The notes beneath the pieces are model-generated. The model had not been told where the DNA came from. It saw only the letters and a list, made by a program, of their open reading frames with translations, and searched no databases. A DNA stretch of 64,000 nucleotides from Polyangium fumosum. GTDB lineage: Bacteria; Myxococcota_A; Polyangia; Polyangiales; Polyangiaceae. The stretch lies in the NCBI RefSeq assembly GCF_005144585.1, contig NZ_SSMQ01000040.1, positions 48,885 to 112,884 of the forward strand. The letters are read 5' to 3'. Position 1 is the stretch's first letter; every line of letters starts with the position of its first letter. Both the position numbers and the translations under genes were made by a program. Shown piece by piece: positions 52,773 through 63,440 of this stretch.

Positions 52773-54083
52773 ATGCGAACGATCCCCCTTGTTTCCCTGC
52801 TTCTCTCTCTCTCCGCCCCCGCTTGCAGCTCGTCTGCGCCGCCCGAGCCCCCCGGGGCCGTGGATACCGGTGATTGCCACGACGCGAACACACCCGGCTG
52901 TGTCGTGACCTCCGGCGCGCAGCGGATCACGAGCCCGAATGTCCCGAGCGACCACCTCACCGCGCTCGTCGATGGCAACACGGCGTTCGCGCTCGATCTG
53001 TACAAGAACCTCCGCGGCGAGCCCGGAAACCTCTTCTATTCCCCGCACTCGATCTCGAGCGCGCTCGCGATGACCTTCGCCGGCGCGCGCGGGCAAACCG
53101 AGACGGACATGGCGAAGGCGCTGCACTTCACCTTGCCGCAGGCAGAGCTCCATCCGGCGTTCAACGCGCTCGATCTCGCGTTTGCGAGCCGCGGCAAGGG
53201 CGCGCAGGGCTCGGACGGCCAGGGCTTCCGGCTCAACATCGCGAACGCGGTCTGGGGCCAGGTCGGGTTTCCCTTCGAGACGGCGTTTCTCGATGTGCTC
53301 GGCCTCAATTACGGCGCCGGCATGAACGTCGTCGATTACATCGAGGGGACGGAGGAGGCCCGCTCGCTGATCAACGGCTGGGTCGAGAAGAAGACCGAGG
53401 GCAAGATCAAGGACATCCTCCCGGAGGGATCGATCGACGCGAGCACGCGGCTCGTGCTGACGAACGCCGTGTACTTCAATGCGGCGTGGCGGACGCCGTT
53501 CGAGGAGGAGAACACGCAGAACGCCTCGTTCACGACGGGCGAGGGCGGCTCGGTCTCCGTGCCCATGATGCAGGGTTACGTCGAGGCGCCTTACGCGCAG
53601 GGCGCGGATTACGCGGCCGTGGAGCTGCCTTACGACGGCAACGAGCTTTCGATGGTGCTCGTGCTGCCGAACGATCTCGACGCGTTCGAGAGCAGCTTCG
53701 ACGCGGCCCGCCTGAGCGAGGTCATTGGTGCTCTCTCCGAGCACTCGGTCGACACGCGGATGCCGCGATTCAAGTTCGAGTCGAAGTTCAGCCTGGTCGA
53801 GCAACTGAAGATCCTCGGCATGGGCGTCGCGTTCACGGGCGAGGCCGATCTCTCGGGTATCAATGGGAAGGGCGGGCTCTACATCTCGGACGTGATTCAC
53901 CAGGCGTTCGTCGGGGTGAACGAGGCGGGGACCGAGGCCGCGGCGGCGACCGCGGTCATCGTGGGCGAGACGAGCGCGCCCGAGCCGGCGGCGATCACGT
54001 TCGACAAGCCGTTCCTGTTCTTCATCCGCGACATCGCGACGAAGTCCGTGCTCTTCGTGGGTCGCGTGGTCGACCCGAGCTGA
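52773..54083 (+). CDS. Lipid-anchored serpin protease inhibitor
   Basis: A 436-aa serpin (lipobox APAC). Conserved blocks include NLFYSPHSISSALAM, LVLTNAVYFNAAW and DVIHQAFVGVNEAGTEAAAATA, the hinge. From the hinge Glu (about 381), P1-P1' should fall on T-S in VGETSAPE, suggesting an elastase- or subtilisin-like target rather than trypsin. The final FDKPFLFFIRD and VLFVGRVVDP are standard serpin strand s4B/s5B. The hinge is small-residue, so it should be inhibitory. A bacterial surface serpin would guard against self or prey proteases. Confidence 0.9.
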   Translation: MRTIPLVSLLLSLSAPACSSSAPPEPPGAVDTGDCHDANTPGCVVTSGAQRITSPNVPSDHLTALVDGNTAFALDLYKNLRGEPGNLFYSPHSISSALAMTFAGARGQTETDMAKALHFTLPQAELHPAFNALDLAFASRGKGAQGSDGQGFRLNIANAVWGQVGFPFETAFLDVLGLNYGAGMNVVDYIEGTEEARSLINGWVEKKTEGKIKDILPEGSIDASTRLVLTNAVYFNAAWRTPFEEENTQNASFTTGEGGSVSVPMMQGYVEAPYAQGADYAAVELPYDGNELSMVLVLPNDLDAFESSFDAARLSEVIGALSEHSVDTRMPRFKFESKFSLVEQLKILGMGVAFTGEADLSGINGKGGLYISDVIHQAFVGVNEAGTEAAAATAVIVGETSAPEPAAITFDKPFLFFIRDIATKSVLFVGRVVDPS

Positions 54084-54097
54084 GCGGCACGCTTCCG

Positions 54098-54143
54098 ATG
54101 GGCGTATCTTGCCGTGCGGAGCCTTCCGCACCAAGATACGCCC

Positions 54144-54145
<2 letters not shown>
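54098..54145 (+). promoter_or_regulatory. Long hairpin sequestering the msrA start codon
   Basis: ATGGGCGTATCTTG at 54098-54111 pairs perfectly with CAAGATACGCCCAT at 54132-54145. Inside, GTGCGGA (54114-54120) pairs with TCCGCAC (54125-54131) across a 4-nt loop. The only defect is a 2-nt bulge (54112-54113), giving 21 base pairs. The right arm ends on the AT of the msrA ATG (54144-54146). It lies 15 nt after the serpin stop, so it could be a serpin terminator and also block msrA translation in read-through RNA. Confidence 0.75.
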
Positions 54146-54803
<658 letters not shown>

Positions 54804-54876
54804 GTTCGGGCGGAGCACGGCCTCCGCGTTTGCTCCAGCGTGACAGGGCCCGCGAAGCGCGGATACCATCCCCCCC

Positions 54877-55764
54877 ATGATGAAGACACGACACGCGGGC
54901 CGGATGGGGCGCTTCGCGCTCGTCCTTGGGATGATGGGCCTCCTCGGCGCGGCGACCGCGTGCGGGGACAGCGGCACGGGCGCCACGGGCGGTTCGGGCG
55001 CCGGCGGCAGCGGCGCCGGCGGTTCGGGGCAAGGCGGCATGGGCCCGGGCGGCATGGGCGGCCAGGGCGGGGAGGGCGGCGAGCTCTTTCCTTCGGGCGT
55101 CGGCGGCGCGGGCGGAGGCGCGGGCGGCGGCGATCCGAACTGCAATCCCATCCTCAAGGCGACCGTGCGCGATTTCCAGATCGCGCACCCGGATTTCGAG
55201 GATTTCATCGGCGACGACAAGGGCATCGTCACGAACGAGCTGGGCGCGGACGGAAAACCCGTCTATGCGGGCAACCCGACGACGCCCACGACTACGGGCA
55301 AAGCCAATTTCGATCAGTGGTTCAACGACGTCGAGGGCGTGAACATCGCGATCCCGGTCGAGATCCCGCTCATGGCCGCGGGGGAAGGGGTGTATACGTA
55401 CTCCAACTCGGCGTTTTTCCCCATTGACGGCCAGGGCTTCGGCGACGAGTTCCAGACCCACAACTACCATTTCACCCTCGAGCTGCGGACGCAGTTCATT
55501 TACGAGGGCGGTGAGATCTTCACGTTCACGGGCGACGACGACCTCTTCACGTTCATCAACGGGAAGAAGGTGATCGACCTCGGCGGCGTGCACGGCGCGC
55601 AGACCTCGACGGTGAACCTCGACGAGCGCGCGGCCGAGCTCGGCATCGAGAAGGGCAAGACCTACCCGCTCGATTTCTTCTTCGCCGAGCGGCACACGAG
55701 CGAATCGAACTTCCGGATCGACACGACCATCGGCTGCTTCTCGGAGCCACCGATCCCCGAATAA
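54877..55764 (+). CDS. Fibro-slime-domain lipoprotein
   Basis: A 295-aa lipoprotein (lipobox TAC). A Gly/Ser/Met-rich low-complexity spacer (about 30-85) is followed by a fibro-slime domain, a PA14-like beta fold. Its markers are ATVRDFQIAHPDFEDF at the front and FTGDDDLFTFINGKKVIDLGGVHG near the end, then YPLDFFFAERHTSESNF. The domain is known from slime mould and myxobacterial surface proteins and may bind carbohydrate or Ca2+. It ends against thiD with no spacer at all (stops at 55764 and 55765). Confidence 0.88.
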   Translation: MMKTRHAGRMGRFALVLGMMGLLGAATACGDSGTGATGGSGAGGSGAGGSGQGGMGPGGMGGQGGEGGELFPSGVGGAGGGAGGGDPNCNPILKATVRDFQIAHPDFEDFIGDDKGIVTNELGADGKPVYAGNPTTPTTTGKANFDQWFNDVEGVNIAIPVEIPLMAAGEGVYTYSNSAFFPIDGQGFGDEFQTHNYHFTLELRTQFIYEGGEIFTFTGDDDLFTFINGKKVIDLGGVHGAQTSTVNLDERAAELGIEKGKTYPLDFFFAERHTSESNFRIDTTIGCFSEPPIPE

Positions 55765-56565
55765 TCAGTCGAAGGGCGCGACCGTCACCGCGTGATTCAA
55801 GGGCCCGTGCCCGTGCCCGAGGCCCGGCGCCTTCTGGATCGCGAGCCGGAGGTACCGCCGCGCCCGCGTGATGGCCGCTTCCATCCCGAGCCCCTGCGCG
55901 ATCCCCGCGGCGATCGCCGAGGCGAGCGTGCATCCCGTCCCGTGCGTCGAGGTGGTCTCGATGCGATCGTCCTCGAAGAGCTGTTCGCCCGCGGCCGTGA
56001 CGAGCACGTCCGTGACCTTCGGCCCTTCGAGGTGCCCGCCCTTCAAGAGCACCGCCTTCGGCCCGAGCGCGAGCAGCGCCGCGGCCACGCGTCGCATCGC
56101 GGAGACGGAGTCGATCGTTTGCCCTGCAAGGACCTCGGCCTCCGGCACGTTCGGCGTGATCAGCGCCGCGCGCGGCAAAAGCCGGCCGATGAGCGCTTCC
56201 CGCGCCTCCGGGAGCAGGAGCGGCGCGCCGCCCTTGGCCACCATCACGGGATCGACGACGAGCGGGACGTCCTTCGCGAGGCGCGCGTGCACGTCGGCGA
56301 CGACGTCGATCACCTCGGCCGAATGGAGCATGCCGGTCTTGAGCGCGTCCGCGCCGATGTCCTCGAGCACGAGGCTCATCTGCTGCGCGAGGAACGCGGG
56401 CGGGACCGGAAACACCCCGAAGACGCCGCGCGTGTTCTGCGCAGTCAGCGCCGTGATCGCGGTCGCCCCGAACGCGCCGAGCGCCGTCACGGCCTTCAGA
56501 TCCGCCTGGATACCGGCCCCGCCGCCCGAGTCCGAGCCGGCCACGATGAGCACACGCCCTTGCAT
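55765..56565 (-). CDS. thiD: Hydroxymethylpyrimidine(-phosphate) kinase ThiD
   Basis: A 266-aa kinase starting MQGRVLIVAGSDSGGGAGIQADLK, the family N-terminal signature. It has the TALTAQNTRGVFGV segment and the C-terminal anion hole THGTGCTLASAIAA. It phosphorylates HMP and HMP-P for thiamine synthesis in the cytoplasm. Length is normal. It is close after the lipase foldase gene on the same strand but probably has its own promoter. Confidence 0.95.
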   Translation of the reverse strand: MQGRVLIVAGSDSGGGAGIQADLKAVTALGAFGATAITALTAQNTRGVFGVFPVPPAFLAQQMSLVLEDIGADALKTGMLHSAEVIDVVADVHARLAKDVPLVVDPVMVAKGGAPLLLPEAREALIGRLLPRAALITPNVPEAEVLAGQTIDSVSAMRRVAAALLALGPKAVLLKGGHLEGPKVTDVLVTAAGEQLFEDDRIETTSTHGTGCTLASAIAAGIAQGLGMEAAITRARRYLRLAIQKAPGLGHGHGPLNHAVTVAPFD

Positions 56566-56614
56566 CGCGGCTCGCCTACCAGCGCGGGACGCGACGCGCA
56601 AGGTGCGGCTTCGT

Positions 56615-57652
56615 TTACTTGCTCGACATGGCCAGCGTCGCCCGCACCCGGCGCTGTTCGAACGGCGTGAACGATCGATCGAGCAGCGCTTGCTCGGCGG
56701 CCTTGAACGCAGCTTCGTCCTGCGTCTTCGCGGCGAGCGCGTCGCGCTCCTTCCGGAACGCCTCGATCCGCGCTTTCCACGCTGCGCGTTGCGCGTCGAG
56801 CTCGGCCAGCCTGTCGGCCGCCTCCACGCCGAGGGTCTCGACGCGCTTCGTGTACACGTCCTCGTCCGTCGCCCCTTCCGCGCGCATCGCGTCCGCCTCG
56901 GCGCGCGCGCGGAGCGGCAACGTCGCGGCTTCGCGCGCCTCGCGCGCTCCTTGGGGCAAGCTCGCTTCGAGCTCGGCGACCTTTTGCTCCTGCTCGTCGG
57001 CCGTCAGCGTTTCGTCCTGACGAATGCGGCTCGCCTCGGCGGCTACCTCGCCTTCGCGCTCCTCGTCGCCGAAGAGCGCGTCCGCGGTCTCCTCGCCGAA
57101 ATGCTTGCGCCGGAGCTTCTTCAGCGCTTCGAGCCGCGCCGTCGGATCGGCCTCCTCGTCCTTCGGCAGCGCGAGGCCGTCCTTGTCTTTTCGATACGCA
57201 AGATACTGATCGAGCAGCGCCGCGGCCTGGAGCGCGGCCGGGCCAGAGGCCCGCTCGCGAATGGCCGCCAGGATCCGGGCGCGGATCGTCTCGTCGCTCT
57301 CCTCGCCCTCGGTGGTGAAGTAGTAATCGAAGAGGCGCAGGATCTCCGGACCGAGGAGGAGCGATCCGTCGGGCCCGACGCGCAAGGCCCCGTCCTCGTC
57401 CGTGCCGCGCAGCGAGCGTGCTTTTTCCTTGAAGGGGCTCTTCTCGCGGGTGTCGACGTTCGTCTCGGTGCGTCGGACGGGCGGCGTCGAGATTTTTCGC
57501 GTTGCGCTTCTCGGGCCGCCGCGCGCCTCGGCCGTCGTGTCGCCCGCGCGCGCGGGTTCGTCCCCGCCTCGTCTCCACGCGCCGATGCCGGCGGCGGCGA
57601 AGAGCGTGACGAGGGCGAACCCCGTGGCGATGCGGCGGCGGTTCACGCGCAT
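56615..57652 (-). CDS. Lipase-specific foldase (Lif/LimK-type)
   Basis: A 345-aa membrane-anchored chaperone. A short N-terminal helix (residues 8-26, RIATGFALVTLFAAAGIGAW) anchors it in the inner membrane. After a linker comes the Lif motif RLFDYYFTTEGE (about 103-115) in a helical domain rich in Glu/Lys/Ala (for example SYRKDKD, EADPTARLEALKKLRRKHF). It helps fold the lipase in the periplasm. Start ATG 57652 lies 17 nt after the lipase stop. Forming an operon with its substrate is standard. Confidence 0.9.
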   Translation of the reverse strand: MRVNRRRIATGFALVTLFAAAGIGAWRRGGDEPARAGDTTAEARGGPRSATRKISTPPVRRTETNVDTREKSPFKEKARSLRGTDEDGALRVGPDGSLLLGPEILRLFDYYFTTEGEESDETIRARILAAIRERASGPAALQAAALLDQYLAYRKDKDGLALPKDEEADPTARLEALKKLRRKHFGEETADALFGDEEREGEVAAEASRIRQDETLTADEQEQKVAELEASLPQGAREAREAATLPLRARAEADAMRAEGATDEDVYTKRVETLGVEAADRLAELDAQRAAWKARIEAFRKERDALAAKTQDEAAFKAAEQALLDRSFTPFEQRRVRATLAMSSK

Positions 57653-57669
57653 CTTCGCTCGGAAGGACG

Positions 57670-58803
<1,134 letters not shown>

Positions 58804-58859
58804 TCAAACGGGATCCAGGGTGGATCGTCGGTGCATCGGTCTCCTCGATCCACGCCGCG

Positions 58860-59627
58860 TCACTGGAGCTTGAATTTGAACGTGAGGATGTAACGCACGC
58901 TGACGGGCCGGCCGCCGTACATCATCGGGCTGTAGCGCTGCTGCGCGAGCGTCGTGTTCACCGCCGGGTCGAGGAACGGGTGTCCTTTGAGGATGCGGCA
59001 ATCCCGAAGCCTGCCCTCCGTCGTAATGACGCATTGCGCGATGACGGTCCCTTCGATCCGCTGTCGCGCCGCGTCGCTCGGATAAGGCGGCTGCGCGGGG
59101 CCGGCGAGGAGGACCGGGCGGCCCATCTCGGAGGTCCAGCTCAACGTGGTGTTCGTCGGCGGCGGCTCCGGCGGAGGCGACGCGGTCCCCGTGCCGGTCG
59201 GATCCCCGCCGATCACGCCGTCGGGTTTGCCATTCGGATCGCCGCCATTGCCCGTGCCGTCCGGCGCCGTCGCACCGTCCCCGACCGCGGCGGCAGGCGG
59301 CTCGTCCGTTGGTTCGGGTTCGGTCGGCTCGACCTTGGGTGGCTCGTTCGTCAGGATTGGGACCTGCGGGCGCTTGGGCCGAGGCGTTTTCGGCGGCGCG
59401 GCCTGTGGGGGCTTCGGCGCCGCGGGGCCCGGGGATCCCAGCAAGGCCGCCGGTTTGGGCGGGACCTGAAACACGACGACCGGCTCGTCCTCGTTCGAGG
59501 AGGCTTTTTTGCCGGGAATCGCGAAGACGATGACCGCCGCGAGCGCGTGCACGCCAATGGAGAGAAGAGCTCCGGTGCCGAGGTGCGGACGAGCGCCCTC
59601 GTACCGGCCCATGGCCGATTCGAACAC
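58860..59627 (-). CDS. TonB-family energy-transducing protein
   Basis: A 255-aa protein from GTG 59627, which has AAAGGAGG 5 nt upstream. A single N-terminal membrane helix (GALLSIGVHALAAVIVFAI) is followed by a Pro-rich periplasmic linker and a C-terminal TonB domain (PPYPSDAARQRIEGTVIAQCVITTEGRLRDCRILKG). It transmits inner-membrane energy to outer-membrane transporters. No ExbB/ExbD is adjacent. It is third in the sigma/TonB operon. Confidence 0.88.
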   Translation of the reverse strand: MFESAMGRYEGARPHLGTGALLSIGVHALAAVIVFAIPGKKASSNEDEPVVVFQVPPKPAALLGSPGPAAPKPPQAAPPKTPRPKRPQVPILTNEPPKVEPTEPEPTDEPPAAAVGDGATAPDGTGNGGDPNGKPDGVIGGDPTGTGTASPPPEPPPTNTTLSWTSEMGRPVLLAGPAQPPYPSDAARQRIEGTVIAQCVITTEGRLRDCRILKGHPFLDPAVNTTLAQQRYSPMMYGGRPVSVRYILTFKFKLQ

Positions 59628-59687
59628 GAATGCCTCCTTTCCAGGACGAGCGGGGTGCGTCCCGGAGAAACCTATTTCAAGACCGAT

Positions 59688-60713
59688 TCACTTCGGCAGA
59701 ACGAGATTGACCTTCGAGACGTACCGCACGGCGATGGGCTCTCCGCCCTGCGTCGCCGGCGAGAATCGCCACGTACGCGCGGCCGCGAGCAGCTCGGCGT
59801 CCATGTGCGGCAAGGATTTCAGGAGCCGACAATCCCTCGTCGCGCCTGTCGCCGTGATCTCGCATTGCAAGAGGGCCGTGCCCTCCACGCGGGCCTGGAG
59901 CGCCTCGCGCGTGTACACGGGATCCCGACCGCCGATTCGCTTCGGCTGGGACATGGTCCCTTGCTCGAACGGGCGCACGGCGGCGCTCGTCGCCTCGGGT
60001 TTGGCCGGGAGCACCTCGGGCGAGCCTGCGTTCTCCACCCTGGCGATCTGCGGAGGCACGGCCTCGGGCGCGCGGGGTTCCTCGGACGAGGGAGGTTCGT
60101 CCGCCACGGCCACCTTCGGCGGCGGCGTGATCGCATTCGGCACGCCACGCGAAGCATTCGCGGGCGCCGCGACACGATGGGGCTCCGCGTCGTGGCCCTT
60201 CGCCTCCGCGCGAGGCGCGGGCGCGGGGATTCCTGCGCCGAGCTGGAGCTCGGGGTATTGCTGCGGCTCGTCCGCGGGCCCCTCCGAGGCCTCGGGCCGA
60301 TGCATGGGCTGCGAAAGGAGCGTGATTCCGACGAGCATCACCTGCGCCGCCGCCACGAGCCCAGCGCCGAGCCGCCCTTTTTGGAAAAAACCGACCGGCT
60401 TCCCGGTCGGCCCGAGGACGCTCTGGAACAATATGTGCGGCGTCGCCTGCGCCGATCGTTTCGCGCCGGCCATCGCAGCCCGTACCGGCCGAGGTTCGGG
60501 CCTTTCGGGCTGCATCGGGGTCGCCAGGCGAGGCCCGTTGTTTTCCCGCGCCGGAATCTCGTGCGCCTTCGCCACGCGCGCCGGCTCGATTCCGAGCGCC
60601 GCGAGGGCCCGCGCCTTGGATGCCGCCGGCGCCCGATCGGCTCGCGCCGAGCGCAGGAGCGCCGTCGCCGCGTCGTCCCCCTTCTCGTCGAGCAGCCTGC
60701 GCATCTCGCTCAC
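59688..60713 (-). CDS. TonB-domain protein with cytoplasmic N-terminal extension
   Basis: A 341-aa protein, GTG at 60713 overlapping the sigma-factor stop by GTGA. Residues 1-115 are helical and cytoplasmic, including an Arg/Ala-rich start (MRRLLDEKGDDAATALLRSARADRAP) like the N-terminus of myxobacterial proteins that sit beside ECF sigma factors. A membrane helix (about 118-138, GLVAAAQVMLVGITLL) leads to a Pro/Ala-rich linker and a C-terminal TonB domain (REALQARVEGTALLQCEI). This suggests sigma control through an anti-sigma-like TonB. Confidence 0.75.
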   Translation of the reverse strand: MSEMRRLLDEKGDDAATALLRSARADRAPAASKARALAALGIEPARVAKAHEIPARENNGPRLATPMQPERPEPRPVRAAMAGAKRSAQATPHILFQSVLGPTGKPVGFFQKGRLGAGLVAAAQVMLVGITLLSQPMHRPEASEGPADEPQQYPELQLGAGIPAPAPRAEAKGHDAEPHRVAAPANASRGVPNAITPPPKVAVADEPPSSEEPRAPEAVPPQIARVENAGSPEVLPAKPEATSAAVRPFEQGTMSQPKRIGGRDPVYTREALQARVEGTALLQCEITATGATRDCRLLKSLPHMDAELLAAARTWRFSPATQGGEPIAVRYVSKVNLVLPK

Positions 60714-61345
60714 GGCCGCCCCCTTCCTTGGGTCCCCACGACCCGCGCTGAAATCCTCGCAAAGAGCTCCCGCGCGCGCCGGAGCCGCGACGCCACCGTT
60801 CCCATCGGCAAATCGAGCGCCCCGCTGATCTCCTGCATCGTGAGCTCTTCCAGCTCGAAGAGCACGAGCACCGTCCGGAGATCCTCCGGCATCGCCGCGA
60901 GCACCTCGTCGAGCAGGGCCCGCAGGCGTCGCTGCTCTACGATCTCGTCCGGCCGAGGCCCTGCATCCGCCCGCGCGTCCGCCACCTCGTCCGCCTCGGG
61001 GACCTCGCGCCGCCGGCGTTGCGCGCGCTTGGCGTGGGAGGCGACGTGCACGGCCGTGCCCATCAAAAACGCCTTCTCACGCCCCGGCTGAATGGCCGCG
61101 AGTTTCCCCGACGCCACGACGAACACCTGCTGGGCGCAATCATCGAGCTCCGCCGCCGGCACTCCGAGCCGCCGGAGAGCCACGTACACGGCGTCGAAAT
61201 GCGCGTCGATCATCCCCCGGAGCCGCGCCTTCTCCGCGCCGCCCTCGCCGCCCTTGGCCCACCCCTCCTCGACCGTGCGAGGCTCCTCCGCCTCGCAGAT
61301 CTCGGCGCCCGAGAAGAGGGTGTCCAGGTCGGAGACGAGGGTCAC
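60710..61345 (-). CDS. ECF-type RNA polymerase sigma factor
   Basis: A 211-aa sigma factor. GTG at 61345 follows GGAGGGTG with good spacing. Region 2 (HFDAVYVALRRLGVPAAELDDCAQQVFVVA) and region 4 (EELTMQEISGALDLPMGTVASRLRRARELFARI) are both present; the -10 and -35 contacts cannot be predicted. It is the first gene of an operon with two TonB-family proteins, so it probably controls an envelope response. Confidence 0.9.
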   Translation of the reverse strand: MTLVSDLDTLFSGAEICEAEEPRTVEEGWAKGGEGGAEKARLRGMIDAHFDAVYVALRRLGVPAAELDDCAQQVFVVASGKLAAIQPGREKAFLMGTAVHVASHAKRAQRRRREVPEADEVADARADAGPRPDEIVEQRRLRALLDEVLAAMPEDLRTVLVLFELEELTMQEISGALDLPMGTVASRLRRARELFARISARVVGTQGRGRP

Positions 61346-61518
61346 GTGTTCACCCTCCGTTTCGACGAACGGAGCCCGGCGGCCACGCAAGGCGCGGCGA
61401 ACGCAGGGAGGACATGGGCGAGATCGGGGGCCACGTCTCTACCATGCCCAGTCCGGGGCACGTTGATCACAGAAAATGTGGGGGGCGTGCGATCGCCGAA
61501 ATGTGCGGAGGACGACGG

Positions 61519-62457
61519 CTACTTCGACTCGCCCGGCTTAGGCAAGCTCGCCGGATCGTAGATCCCGCTGCTTTCGATCTTCCCCCACCGGTCTTCGAGG
61601 GATTTCACCCAGCCCGGGTCGTGGATCTCCGTGAGCTTCTTCTTCCACGCCCCTTCGAGGAAGCTCGTGCTGAAGGGATCCCCTCGGTCCTCGGGAATGC
61701 CCACCTCCGTCTTGCACACCTGCATCTCGTAGCCGCCCGGGGAGGGCTCGGCCTGCTTCAGGCAGAGGTCGTATTTGCTCTTCCAGTTGGAAATCTCGAG
61801 CCGTTGCACGAGCAGCGCCTCCGCCTGTTTGAGGAGCGGATGGAGGCGCTTGTAGTCGGCATCGACAAGCGCTTTCGCCTCGGCGGCTTCGGGGCTCGTG
61901 GGGAAGAGCTTGGCGATTTTTTTGCCGAGGTCGACGCAGGAGCCGGTGCCGTCCGGCTTGCAGGCGGCCTTCACCTCGTCGAGGAGGAGGGCCGGGCCAT
62001 TTTTCGTGAGCCACTCCTTCGCTTTGTCCGCGACCGGCGAGCTTTGCCCGGCGAGCTCCTCCATCTTGGCCCGCGCCGCGGCCTTGTCCGCCGAGGCGTT
62101 GGCCTCCTCGAACGCCGCCGCGCTGCTCATCGCCCGCGTCTTTGCGAGCGCCTCGAACGCGCGTTTCGCCGGCGCATCCATGACCGTCGCCGACAGCTCC
62201 TTGGCTTTGCCGTATTGCCCCTCGGCGACGAGCGTGGTCGCCTCCCGGACCGTGAGGGCCTCGATTCGTTGCTTGGCCACGGGGCAAAACGGCGAGCTCT
62301 CGGCGGCCTTGCAGACCTCGGCATACAGCGCCTTGGCCTCGGCGACCTTGCCAGCCGCCTCGGCCTCTCGCGCTTTCGACATCGGCTCCTTGGCGGCATC
62401 GCAGCCCGCGAGCGCGAGGGCGAGCACCACGATGGCCTGGGCAATGGGTCGGCTCAT
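61519..62457 (-). CDS. Lipoprotein, paralog of its upstream neighbour
   Basis: A 312-aa lipoprotein (lipobox LAGC). Helical TPR-like repeats (AEAKALYAEVCKAAESSPFC) lead to a segment with two Cys (KAACKPDGTGSCVDLGKKIAKLF) that aligns with the same part of the gene at 62454. Beyond that the two diverge. ATG 62457 overlaps the upstream stop by ATGA. No family is recognised. Such pairs may form a heteromeric surface complex. Confidence 0.8.
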   Translation of the reverse strand: MSRPIAQAIVVLALALAGCDAAKEPMSKAREAEAAGKVAEAKALYAEVCKAAESSPFCPVAKQRIEALTVREATTLVAEGQYGKAKELSATVMDAPAKRAFEALAKTRAMSSAAAFEEANASADKAAARAKMEELAGQSSPVADKAKEWLTKNGPALLLDEVKAACKPDGTGSCVDLGKKIAKLFPTSPEAAEAKALVDADYKRLHPLLKQAEALLVQRLEISNWKSKYDLCLKQAEPSPGGYEMQVCKTEVGIPEDRGDPFSTSFLEGAWKKKLTEIHDPGWVKSLEDRWGKIESSGIYDPASLPKPGESK

Positions 62458-63401
62458 TTCGCACCTTTCAGGGCTTTCAGCGGATCCTCGCCCGTCGCGA
62501 CGGCCCCGGAGCGGCGCGCCTCGTACGTCGCAATGACGCCCGGATCGCCGAGCGCCGCGACGCGCCTGCGGAAGAGCGAGTCCTCCGTCTGCCGCGCGTC
62601 GAACCGCTCGTAGGCAGATTTCCCGTCGTCGTAGATGTCTTCCTCGCAGGCGCGAATGCGCTGGAATTCGGCCTCGATCTCGGCGGTCTTCTCGGCCATG
62701 CAGAACGTGAAGGCCAGGTCCTTCTTGCCTCGCTGCATGAAGACGCCGATGAACCTGTCGAGCTCGGCGCGCGCCTTCTCCGTGCGCTTTTGCTCGGCGT
62801 CGTGGGCGGCCTTGGCCTCGTCGAATCCAGGCGGCTTCTCGGGCAGCGCCGAAAGCTTCTCGAACGTATCGATGCAGGAGCCCTGATGCTCCGGGCCACA
62901 CGCGGCCTTCGCCTGCGCTACGAGCAGCCCCGGCCGCTCCTTCTCGATCCAAGCCTTCGCCAGCGCTGCCGCGGGCGTGGTCCCGTCGGCGAGCGCCTTC
63001 ATCGTATCGAACGCGCGCGCCTTGTCCGTATCGGCGGCGGCCTGCTCGAAGCGAACGCCTTCGGTCAGGTCCTCCTTGCCGAGGCGCGCCTCGATGTCCT
63101 TGGCCGTGGGTTCGTCCGCGGAGGCGAGGGCGCGGAGGAGCAAGCGCTCAGCCTTGCCGAATTCGTTTTTCTCGACGGCCTTCGTCGCGGCCGTCACGAG
63201 CGCGCCCGCGGCCCGGGGGCCGCTCTGCTGGCATTCCGGGCTCGCCGGCCCCTCGGCGCAGACGATCTCGAACTTCTGCGCGGCCTCTTCGAAGTTGGCT
63301 TGGGCTTCGAGGTTCTCCGCCTCCTTGAAGGAAGGCGGCGGGCCCGAGCATCCGCCGATCAACACCGGCAGAAAGACCAGGAGACATGTACGTACGAGCA
63401 C
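62454..63401 (-). CDS. Lipoprotein, tandem paralog of the next gene
   Basis: A 315-aa lipoprotein (lipobox IGGC) starting at GTG 63401. It opens with an EEAAQKFEIVCAEGP segment, and its conserved middle is KAWIEKERPGLL followed by KAACGPEHQGSCIDTFEKLSAL, which matches the neighbour's KEWLTKNGPALL and KAACKPDGTGSCVDL. The C-terminal part is helical and acidic. It probably arose by tandem duplication with the 312-aa gene, followed by divergence. Function unknown. Confidence 0.8.
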   Translation of the reverse strand: MLVRTCLLVFLPVLIGGCSGPPPSFKEAENLEAQANFEEAAQKFEIVCAEGPASPECQQSGPRAAGALVTAATKAVEKNEFGKAERLLLRALASADEPTAKDIEARLGKEDLTEGVRFEQAAADTDKARAFDTMKALADGTTPAAALAKAWIEKERPGLLVAQAKAACGPEHQGSCIDTFEKLSALPEKPPGFDEAKAAHDAEQKRTEKARAELDRFIGVFMQRGKKDLAFTFCMAEKTAEIEAEFQRIRACEEDIYDDGKSAYERFDARQTEDSLFRRRVAALGDPGVIATYEARRSGAVATGEDPLKALKGAK

Positions 63402-63440
63402 GTCGCGAGTAGAGCCGCGCCCGCTTGGCCTGTCAATGTC

